Source of the DNA: Mycoemilia scoparia
Lineage: Eukaryota > Kickxellomycota > Kickxellomycetes > Kickxellales > Kickxellaceae
NCBI GenBank assembly: GCA_027575805.1
Contig: JANBPU010000342.1
Span: 1 to 15,698, forward strand
DNA: 15,698 nucleotides
Direction of reading: 5' to 3'
Within the stretch, counting starts at the first letter, position 1. Every line of letters begins with the position of its first letter. A program made the translations under genes and the position numbers. This document shows positions 1 to 7,796 of this stretch, one piece after another. A model generated the notes under the pieces. That model was not told the DNA's origin. It did no database searches and saw only the letters and a list, made by a program, of their open reading frames with translations.

Positions 1-260
1 CTCCCTTAAAACAATGTTTGAATAAGGTATGTTTGTAGTCTGTATTTGGTATTTCCCGAAATTCTACTATATAGAGTAGGAACTAAAGGGAAGAAAAAAA
101 AAAGATTTAATTTAATCAGCTGTTCAAAAATGCGATCGGGGTGGCCCATAATAATTTAGTAAGGGACGATTGGTGATTATCTATCTCAGTAGGATCAGTG
201 ATAGGAAAATTGTAAACATATGATTTGTTTTTGATTGATCTTTTTTGTTCTATTGATAAG

Positions 261-270
261 ATATATATAT
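261..270 (+). promoter_or_regulatory. TATA-like box upstream of the CCDC47 homologue
   Basis: A run of alternating A and T (ATATATATAT) lies about 80-90 bp upstream of the ATG at 351, a usual spacing for a fungal TATA box and short leader. The rest of 1-350 is AT-rich with no convincing reading frame. ATG codons between 225 and 351 are absent or not in a useful frame, so 351 is the natural first start downstream of this box. Confidence 0.4.
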
Positions 271-350
271 TGTTACAACGAAACAACTCTGTGCTTGCTT
301 ATATATCGAACATTGTTATTTATAAACCGGATCATAGAATAAAGATAGCA

Positions 351-1797
351 ATGTTGCTGATGATGATGATGATGGCGGTTGATGAAGGGCTTGTCAAGAA
401 ATCGCTGCTCAAGACAATTATTTTTATTGCTTCATCGGCCACTTTTGTGTTGATGGCTTCAAGTGGTATGCTTATTCCCGTTAATGGAGAAGAACTGGAG
501 GCTGCTAATCCTCCTCCACCATCTGATGCATCAGCACAAGCAGCTGTTTCAAGTAGCGATGGTGGTGGGTCTGCTCAGGGACAAGGTGATGGTAAGTATC
601 CATACACAAACAAACACATATACAGACAAACATATCATCTTCCCTTGGATTATCCATGTTAAAAAAAAACACATAGAAATAACTAACAACAACAACAACA
701 ATGATGATGATGATGATGATGGTATAGGAAACAGGGTTTATTTGGGTCCGCCCTTGACACTTTCCGACTTCAAGATCGAAATCGGACTTCTAATCCTTCT
801 AACAATCTACATCGCCAACTATGTGTACGGATTTAAAACCAACGATAAAGAAGCAGAAAAATGGGTCCAACCAATCGAAAAGGTTCTCAAAAAACATTTC
901 TACACAGTTGGGCCACCTTCAGGAAAATCGGTCCTCGAGTACGATGGGCCTTCCGACCGACTGTTTTGGGCCAGTGGTAGACGGAACTGCCAATTCATTC
1001 AGGGGCATCTTCAGCTCAAACCTCGCCAAGATCTGGTTGGATTGCTCAGCGAAGCTTTGGCTAACCAGGGCGAAAGGTTGTTGGTCGACATTGTTCTCAG
1101 CAAAGAAAATGATGGCAGTGGAGGCGGGAGGATTGAAGATTTTATATTTGCCATTACACCCAAAAAGAGAGCAACCACCATTCGTCGGGAAAGATACGAT
1201 ATCAATCAATTTACTCGCCAGGAGTCAATCCAAACCAATAGCACCAACAAAATATCGGCAAAATTGGCTATACATTCTGAGCACGGCGAAATTACCCAGC
1301 TGATGTTGAAGGCGCCAGGAATTGAGAAAATTGCTAGTGGCCGCAACCCTATTCTTGAGGAACTTATCATATCGGACCAACCAATAAGCGAGCCCAAGAA
1401 TCTTGAAGAAACCAAAGTGCCCGAAAAGCACCTATTTGCCATTTTCAAGCTTCCGAACCACAAGAAGGGCAGCGGTGGTGTTGAAGGGCGTTTGCAAGTT
1501 CAAGAAGCGCTTGATATACTGATCAATATGGTTGATTATTTGGTTGACAGTGTTAAACTTTCGTCGGCTACCAAAAAGAAGCTGGAAAAGGCTAGATCGG
1601 AGGCGTACAAGGGGCTGGCGAAAAAAGGCGAGCTGGAACGTCAGGATCAGCTGGCCAAGATCAAGGCTGATAAAAAGAAGGCCGAACAAGATAGGTTGGC
1701 CAAGTTGCCGGCTGCTGAACGTCGTAAGATTGAGGAGAAGCAAAGAAAGAGGGAGGCCAAGAAGAGCATGTCTAAGCGTACTAAGCTTGTCAAGTAG
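351..1797 (+). CDS. CCDC47/PAT10 homologue (DUF1682 family), two exons
   Basis: Two exons, 351-591 and 728-1797, give a 436-residue protein. The first ATG of a short Met run (351) is followed by a signal-peptide-like hydrophobic stretch (about residues 17-42), then a Pro/Ser/Ala-rich lumenal linker, one transmembrane segment (about 97-115, IEIGLLILLTIYIANYVYG), a folded cytosolic region (about 117-355) and a basic Lys/Glu/Arg coiled-coil tail (about 362-436, ending LAKLPAAERRKIEEKQRKRE...). This order matches CCDC47, an ER protein that in animals pairs with Asterix/WDR83OS in the PAT complex of the multipass translocon and binds calcium in its lumenal part. Human CCDC47 is somewhat longer, mainly because of a larger acidic lumenal domain, so the fungal lumenal segment looks short here. 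The family call rests on the conserved core read by eye; the biochemical role is inferred from the animal protein. Confidence 0.87.
592..727 (+). other. Spliceosomal intron of the CCDC47 homologue
   Basis: The donor GTAAGT at 592-597, a branch-point-like AACTAAC at 681-687 and the acceptor TATAG at 723-727 define a 136-bp intron. It interrupts a Gly codon (phase 1) and joins GDG to NRVYLGPP in frame. Without splicing the first exon frame stops at 660-662. The intron carries a (CAA)n stretch followed by (GAT)n close to its acceptor. Confidence 0.88.
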
Positions 1798-2016
1798 ACA
1801 GCAATAGATTATTTGGAGGAGTTTTTTATTTTGAGTGTAGGTTAAACTCTTTTGTGGGATTTAAATTTGATAAATTGATAGTTAGCTTTTATGATTTGTG
1901 GTTGAATGATTGATTGATTGAATATGGCAGCAAAAGGTGTAAACAAAAAACACGGTTCTGACTGGTCAATAGACAAGTGTGTCTCTGCCTCTGCCTTTAT
2001 TTATAAAAAGAGGGAT

Positions 2017-2042
2017 GGAGAGAGAGAGCGTGTGTGTGTGTG
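2017..2042. repeat. Compound (GA)n(GT)n microsatellite
   Basis: A GA run passes directly into a GT run. A second compound repeat of the same design lies at 7408-7431 upstream of protease 1. Confidence 0.9.
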
Positions 2043-2983
2043 GGCAAGTAACATAGTATAAGGAACATCCTATAAATCATAGTGATGGTAGATAAATAAA
2101 AGGGTATGATCGCAAATGCTGATGTAACCACCAAAAAACATTGGGACTTTTAATGATCATTGAGTAGGAAGCTTACAAAAAAAAGAAAGCGAGGAGATAG
2201 GACAGACAGAAAGATTATAATTGCATTATGACAAAACCCAAATAAATAATAGCTGAGCTTCTTCCTATCAAGACAGACCAAATAATGTGAGAGAGATCCA
2301 TGAAATATTTATTCTGTAATGTTTACATAAAATCTTCAAACGCCAGCTGTTGTTGCTGGTATTGTTCTTTTTGATAACATTTTTTCTTCCTCCTCTAAAT
2401 TCAAAAGAGGGCTCTCTTGGAGGTGAGAGAAGCATTCGCAGCTTGTCTGGCAATAGCCACACCAAAACCCCTTTTTGATATCTTTACAAGATTGTGTTTG
2501 TATCATTACTAAAACCATTACCTTCATTCCTCTTTCCTGTTCTACTATCGCTGCTACTCCTTGTGCACGCGCATAGGTTAAATATCAAGAGCCGATTAGT
2601 CTCTCTTTGCTCTCAAGTACTTTGAATAATGTAAGCTATATTTCCAATTATCATATCTTCCCCTCTTCCTCCTTCTTCTTGGGTTTAAAGTCAACAACAG
2701 CTGAGGTCATTCTCAATGAAAGTCTTTAAAAGCTGCAACTACAATCATATATACAATTATGTGATAAAGCTAGCAGTTTGACTAGCAACACATTCCACCT
2801 CTTGTGTATTCATTGATAATTATCAAACACACGCACATATATATAATTAAACATACACTTGGCATATATACCCATCGCTCTCTCCTTCTTTCTTTCTTTA
2901 CAATTATCCATCTACTATTTATTATTTACCAATTATTATCACCATCATTGGATATTCCTCTACCAATATATCCCATCCTCCCC

Positions 2984-3136
2984 ATGGCGGTCCCTCCATT
3001 ATTATGCACTGTTTTATAGTCTGCCTTTGATAGGTGACGACCAGGGGCTACAATTTCCCTACTAAACATGACCACATACACTTATAAAATTATGGTGTTG
3101 ATGGAACTGCTGCCTACTACTTCAGACGGATACTAA
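2984..3136 (+). promoter_or_regulatory. Two short upstream ORFs before the MYSM1-like gene
   Basis: An 11-codon ORF (2984-3019, MAVPPLLCTVL) and a 22-codon ORF (3068-3136) precede the main ATG at 3220. A third ATG at 3176 opens a 44-codon frame that overlaps the main start in another frame and stops at 3310. They matter only if transcription starts upstream of about 2980. A TATA-like box at 3160-3166 could instead give a leader too short to include them. Confidence 0.35.
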
Positions 3137-3159
3137 AATTTCCAAAAAAACGACAATAG

Positions 3160-3166
3160 TATATAA
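3160..3166 (+). promoter_or_regulatory. TATA-like box upstream of the MYSM1-like gene
   Basis: TATATAA lies about 55 bp before the ATG at 3220. If it is used, the leader is only about 20-30 nt and begins downstream of the upstream ORFs, so ATG 3220 would be at or near the first start. Confidence 0.35.
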
Positions 3167-3219
3167 CCAATTCCAATGATATATGTTTATAGACTTTTAA
3201 TTGAACCAGCGAGTGTGTT

Positions 3220-6027
3220 ATGCCTACGCCAATTCGAAAGGCTGCTGCCAAAAGCGATGGCGGTGAGAGTGCTACACCGGTTAGTGAAAGACGGTCGTCA
3301 CGTAGGATGAAATCTTCTAACCAACCTCCAAAGTATACCGAAAATGATAATTCAGAAATCGACGAAATCAATGACTGTGATAGTGGTGCTGCTGCTACTG
3401 TTATTGGAGGAGAAGAACATCAACAAAGCCCTACAAACTCTAGTAGTAGCAATAACGTTAATAATAATAATAATAATAATACGCGTAAACGTAAAAGTCG
3501 ATCTATTGAATCTCAGGAACACGAGAAAGACCAAGTGCAGCAAAAGGAGAAGGAACATGAAACTTCAGATACTAACAATGCTGAGGACGATATTAAACCT
3601 AGCAAGAGAACAAAACACAGCAAAAACAACAACAACAATGGTAATGCTGATAGAGAAAAGAAAAAACGTAGAAAATCCAAAAAAGACACAATTCCTGCGT
3701 TGACTCTTGCTATTAATATGAGCGAATGCGATAAGCCAGATGAAAAGTCAACTACACCTGTCACCGGTGGCGATGGTGATGCTGTTCAGCAGACGATGAT
3801 GTCGGCCCAGGAAGAAGAGGATTTGAGTAGTGCTCTAATTGCAAAAATGTTGGCTGAAGAACAGTCGGCTTATGGACAAATGATGATGGGCGATTATGGT
3901 GAAGATTATTATGAAGATTATACTGAATCCAAAAACAAAAGTTCTTCTTCCCGTAGTAGAACACGGAAAAGAGGAGGCAGTGGTGATGATGATTTTGACA
4001 AGAGCAGTGATGTTGATGATGACTGGTATCCTAATGGAAAGCCCAAGCGTTCTGGTGGAGGAGGAAGAAAATCTATGGGCGGAGGAGCAAGTGGCGGTGG
4101 CAGCTCAAAAAACTCCAAAAAATCACAAAACGATAACGAATCCATCAGATCGCCAAATAAAAAATCAGCACCAGCCAAAACAGAGCCAATTCCTGATGGC
4201 CAATACCGGTCTGGTGGATACAATGATGACGAAGAGCAGCTATTCCTAGAAGGCTTAGAATTGTATGGTCGAGACTGGAATGCGATTTCTAAACATATCA
4301 AAACTAGAGATTCTAAATCTATCAGGTCGCACGCTCAAAAACACTTTATAAAGATGTTTAGAGATAAAATCCCATTGCCCGAAAAAGTTAAAGAATCCGG
4401 TGAAGGTTATACACTGTCTGGTCGTCCACTTGATCCCAACTCTGCTGCTGCTAGGCCTTATCTCCAATACGTTATGAATTTAGGGCCACCTAAACCCAAA
4501 GAAGAAAAGAAGTCTGCTGGCAATAAGGATAGTGGTGGTAATGATAAGGATAGTAAACTTGATGGTGATGGCAGTAATGAAAAGGAATCTGTTGATACAG
4601 AAGAGAAGTCTTCAACACAAGAGCCAAAAACTCCTAAAACATCTACAAACAAAAAACAACAGCAGCAGCAGTCGCAGCAACAACAAAAGAATGGGAGCAA
4701 CAAAACGGGCTCAGAACCAAAGTCTCCTACCAAAGTAAACAATCTATCGCCACCAATTAGAACCGAATATGCCATAAACAGGCCTAAAAGATCATCAGCC
4801 CGACCAAAATCTCGTGGACTTAATCAAAGCCACCATGACCCACATTCCTTGGTCAAGTGTGCTGCCTTTTCAGGAATCCCTGGGTCCACCGATATACCCG
4901 ACAGTCAGCCGTTTAAACTCCAAGTCCATACCAATGCTCAACTTCAAATGGACTTCCATGCCCATCTGGTGCAGACTGAGATTATTGGGTTGTTGGGAGG
5001 GCGTTGGGATACGTCATCCAGGACATTGGAAGTTATAAAGGCGTATCCATGCCAAGCACTGGCTACTCAGGATGATCACCTTAATGTTGAGATGGACCCA
5101 GAAAGCGAATTGAAAGTTCGCCAGAATATTGGAAACGAAAATTTGAGAGTTGTTGGGTGGTATCATTCTCATCCGACTTTTATGCCTGATCCGTCGTTTA
5201 TTGATATTGAGAATCAACTTGCCTACCAAACTTTGTTCCAAGGTGGTGATAGCGATAACAATGGCAACGAGAAAGAAACCGAGAATGATAAGGAGGAAAA
5301 TGGCGATGAGGCGAATGAAAAAAAATCATCAAAAGACAAAGAAGAGGGCGCTGCTGATGTCCGTGACAACGAAGATGGCGAAAAAGTCGAATTGGATGGA
5401 GACCAGGAATTGCCATCTAAAACCACATCTACAAAAACAAATATGACTGCACCGTTTGTTGGAGCTATAGTAGGGCCTTTTGATCCAAATTTACCACGTT
5501 CGGTATCGGCAATGAATTGGTTCTATGTAACAACCACAGATTCCAAAAACAGTGGTGATGCTGGTGAGCCACGTCGGTTGGCATTGGATATTAAGGAAGA
5601 TTCAGAATTGCCTAAAGATGAAGCCGATAGGCTCCTTGAACTTTTGAACAACTATCGTAATTCACCTCATCGCTGGGTATTCAAAGAAGCTTGGAAGCCA
5701 TCTAGTACTGAATTGAGGTTGACTAAAATGTTGGTGTCTTTGGGGTATCGAATGCCATGGATACGTAATAATGTTAATGGTAATGCCGAAGAGGAATCTG
5801 TTAATGGCGATGATAAAAAGATTTCAGAAGACAAAGTTCAGGATGAAGATGGCGATAAAGGAGATCAAGGTGATGCTGTGACTAAGGAAAAGGAAGATTC
5901 GCTGGAAAAAACTGCTACTACCGCTGCTGCTGCTGCTGATACCAACAATACAGTTGTGTCTTCTATTGACATGATAGGAAATGACTATCTGCTCTCTCAA
6001 CTTCGTAAGGAACTTGAAAGTTGGTAA
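3220..6027 (+). CDS. MYSM1-like SANT + JAMM/MPN deubiquitinase, intronless
   Basis: This is a single 935-residue frame. In order it has a disordered polar N-terminus with an Asn run and two basic clusters that look like nuclear localisation signals (about 88-95 and 147-155), a Gly-rich stretch (about 278-300), a SANT/Myb repeat (about 333-383) ending in the SHAQKHF signature, a Gln-rich low-complexity linker (about 475-495), and an MPN domain starting near 565. The JAMM zinc site is complete: Glu587 in EIIGLLGG, His649-Ser-His651, Ser659 and Asp662 (HSHP-x6-S-x2-D), which predicts an active metalloprotease. SANT plus an MPN of this type is the layout of MYSM1 (2A-DUB), which removes ubiquitin from histone H2A; no SWIRM domain is apparent between the two here. 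An acidic Lys/Glu/Asp-rich insert (about 675-744) splits the MPN fold before FVGAIVGPFDP. Histone deubiquitination is inferred from the family; MPND-like or another JAMM role remains possible. Confidence 0.85.
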   Translation: MPTPIRKAAAKSDGGESATPVSERRSSRRMKSSNQPPKYTENDNSEIDEINDCDSGAAATVIGGEEHQQSPTNSSSSNNVNNNNNNNTRKRKSRSIESQEHEKDQVQQKEKEHETSDTNNAEDDIKPSKRTKHSKNNNNNGNADREKKKRRKSKKDTIPALTLAINMSECDKPDEKSTTPVTGGDGDAVQQTMMSAQEEEDLSSALIAKMLAEEQSAYGQMMMGDYGEDYYEDYTESKNKSSSSRSRTRKRGGSGDDDFDKSSDVDDDWYPNGKPKRSGGGGRKSMGGGASGGGSSKNSKKSQNDNESIRSPNKKSAPAKTEPIPDGQYRSGGYNDDEEQLFLEGLELYGRDWNAISKHIKTRDSKSIRSHAQKHFIKMFRDKIPLPEKVKESGEGYTLSGRPLDPNSAAARPYLQYVMNLGPPKPKEEKKSAGNKDSGGNDKDSKLDGDGSNEKESVDTEEKSSTQEPKTPKTSTNKKQQQQQSQQQQKNGSNKTGSEPKSPTKVNNLSPPIRTEYAINRPKRSSARPKSRGLNQSHHDPHSLVKCAAFSGIPGSTDIPDSQPFKLQVHTNAQLQMDFHAHLVQTEIIGLLGGRWDTSSRTLEVIKAYPCQALATQDDHLNVEMDPESELKVRQNIGNENLRVVGWYHSHPTFMPDPSFIDIENQLAYQTLFQGGDSDNNGNEKETENDKEENGDEANEKKSSKDKEEGAADVRDNEDGEKVELDGDQELPSKTTSTKTNMTAPFVGAIVGPFDPNLPRSVSAMNWFYVTTTDSKNSGDAGEPRRLALDIKEDSELPKDEADRLLELLNNYRNSPHRWVFKEAWKPSSTELRLTKMLVSLGYRMPWIRNNVNGNAEEESVNGDDKKISEDKVQDEDGDKGDQGDAVTKEKEDSLEKTATTAAAAADTNNTVVSSIDMIGNDYLLSQLRKELESW

Positions 6028-6358
6028 TATTAGTAAGACCCTATAAACCAGGTACTCCTCTACACATTATTGAAAGGGGGGAGGATCTCTACAATTTTTA
6101 CACAATTTTAGTTCCAGCAAAAACAACAATATCGATTGGCACACAAAGTCTTCAACAATAATAGCTATGGTCATTTTTGGTATATTTTCTCTATTTTATT
6201 TTTTATTTTTTTCATCTTCACTATTATTAGTATCAATCAGTTCACTATCAAACAATATTTTATTCTAATAGTTATGTTAAAAAATATTATAACACAGTCA
6301 GATTTTACAAAGACTTTTAAACAAAAGTGGCTTCCAAAGGATTGCGTATGGACCATGG

Positions 6359-6418
6359 TTTTTCAAAGGTATCTTTTTGTGGCCCATGATTATAGAGGCA
6401 ATCACAGCCAAATGAGTG
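6359..6418 (+). repeat. Degenerate copy of the MITE-family core
   Basis: The segment aligns with 9814-9871 in the complete element. The best part is TGATTATAG followed by a 3-4 base difference and then AATCACAGCCAAATG (6387-6418 versus 9841-9871). The left end resembles the terminal repeat (TTTTTCAAAGG versus TTTTTGAAGGG), but no right terminal repeat is recognisable. Confidence 0.6.
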
Positions 6419-6582
6419 ATCTTCATTCCTTAGCAAATGGTGTTGATGCTTGCTTGTTCAGCAAGTAGGAGGGGGAGGGTGGTTAGAGGTAGTCACTATT
6501 CTTAGGAGGAAGAAGAGGGTTTGGACACAGTGACGAAATAAAAAGAAATAAATGTTTTAAAGTTTATAAATAAGGGTAGTTA

Positions 6583-6679
6583 TTCTTGAAGGGTGAATGT
6601 TTACTAGTAGGTTAGCTTTAACTTGCATACTGGCCAAGCCTATATTATCATTGATAATATTAGTTTAGCCCTTCAGAAA
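6583..6679 (-). mobile_element. MITE-like element, older copy, flanked by TA
   Basis: This is a 97-bp segment with imperfect terminal inverted repeats (TTCTTGAAGGG at the left, CCCTTCAGAAA at the right), flanked on both sides by TA. Read on the minus strand it matches the 96-bp element at 9812-9907 in its ends and in the subterminal CTACTAGTAAAC motif. It has no coding capacity. A near-perfect 9-bp palindrome lies inside (6642-6660). Size, TA flanks and terminal repeats fit non-autonomous Tc1/mariner-type (Stowaway-like) elements. Confidence 0.6.
6642..6660. repeat. 9-bp palindrome with a 1-nt centre
   Basis: ATATTATCA (6642-6650) and TGATAATAT (6652-6660) are perfect inverted copies around a single T. 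It lies inside the older MITE-like copy. Confidence 0.7.
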
Positions 6680-7407
6680 TAATCTCCCATTTGATAGCAC
6701 ACACACGCACACATACACACTTGTTCGTTGCTGCATTTTTTGTTGCAGACAATCGTTAAGGTGTCAGTAATGCTCTTCACAAAGAACAGACACATCCAGT
6801 CATATTTTTGACTTCTCGCCACAATTTTGTTCGAGAACACAATAAAATATCGCCTTTCAGAGTTACAGTTCCATCTTTTCCAAGGCCTACGTGTTCATTA
6901 ATTAAAAAGGTTCCAGAGTCCTTATAACCATTCTAGCTGAACAAAAATTGTACCTAGCCAATGAATCAATAACCCATTTAGTATCTAGATAAAAGAAGTT
7001 TGTATTCGGCATAAAAATCGGTCCTACGTTTGCATGAAAATTTGGAGAACTGGTTATATAATTTTTAATGTAAGCCAACAGAACCCAGGCAACACACACA
7101 TATCCAAAATCAAGTGTGGGGGGATAGCTGATGTAGCGGTGGCACTAGAAGGGATTGTCTATGTGTTTATGCATGCACTAACAAAATAAATTATTGGAAT
7201 TTAAAAGAACGAAGCATTAAGGCTGTGAAGGTTGACATAATTTGCGATGCATATCATAGAAAAGATTTACCAGAGCTCTAGATCCTTAACTCTGGTATGT
7301 TCTTTGGTTCTTTTTTTGATGGTTCATCGGTTTTTGAAGAGAGTCTACCAATATTGGTATTATGCGGAATGATGTAACGGCTGAGAACAGAACGGGCTGG
7401 TGCTGGG

Positions 7408-7431
7408 CGAGAGAGAGAGAGTGTGTGTGTG
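7408..7431. repeat. Compound (GA)n(GT)n microsatellite
   Basis: A GA run passes into a GT run about 90 bp upstream of the protease 1 TATA-like box. It has the same structure as the repeat at 2017-2042. Confidence 0.9.
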
Positions 7432-7520
7432 AATTGGTAAAGAAGGTATGGTAGTCGCAGCGACAATATCAACAGTCTATTTCAAATAGTGGTGCTGTTG
7501 GAACATTCGTATTTAAATGA

Positions 7521-7528
7521 TATAAATA
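7521..7528 (+). promoter_or_regulatory. TATA box of protease 1
   Basis: TATAAATA lies about 270 bp upstream of the ATG at 7797. The leader that follows is rich in CT and CAA-type sequence, typical of strongly expressed fungal genes. Confidence 0.5.
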
Positions 7529-7796
7529 CATGAACGGGGAGCCAATTTTACAGAGAATTCTTTACAAAACTCTCGATCCTTTTCTATTCATAGACACAAC
7601 ACCCAAGCCGCGCTAGTGCTTTTCGAAAGTTTTGGTTACTGGTTTTGAGATATCTCTCTCATCCTCTCATCTAGGTCACAATAATTCCTCCTATACGCAT
7701 TGTACAAACTCCCAAAACACATAGCCACTTCTCTGAGATATTCACAAGGCTTGCTTACCACTGCTATTACTGTTACTAGAACTGCGAAAAAGAGCA

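Larger units (their letters stand above)
1798..3219. other. Intergenic region between the CCDC47 and MYSM1-like genes
   Basis: This 1.4-kb AT-rich region holds no supported gene. It contains GATT repeats (about 1905-1920), a TATA-like TTATAAAAAG near 2000 with no usable reading frame after it, a compound (GA)n(GT)n microsatellite and a CT-rich stretch (about 2875-2900) that looks like promoter or leader sequence. The minus-strand open frames near 2268-2527 have no ATG-led, protein-like composition. Confidence 0.6.
6028..7796. other. Intergenic region between the MYSM1-like gene and protease 1
   Basis: This 1.77-kb AT-rich stretch has no supported gene. It holds a T-rich tract (about 6178-6290), a degenerate repeat core (6359-6418), a MITE-like element (6583-6679), a CA-rich tract (about 6698-6722), a short open minus-strand segment of unclear origin (6777-6932) and a (GA)n(GT)n microsatellite. 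The 110-codon frame at 6136-6468 starts at TTG and overlaps the repeat core, so it is not called. Confidence 0.55.

Noticed and set aside
919..1743. Long minus-strand open frames opposite the CCDC47 homologue
   Set aside because: They are shadow frames of a clearly coding + strand exon.
6136..6468. 110-codon + strand open frame
   Set aside because: It starts at TTG, has a low-complexity T-rich first half and overlaps a repeat core at 6359-6418.
7278..7472. 64-codon minus-strand frame near the protease 1 promoter
   Set aside because: Part of it is the (GA)n(GT)n microsatellite read in reverse and it lies in promoter-proximal DNA.
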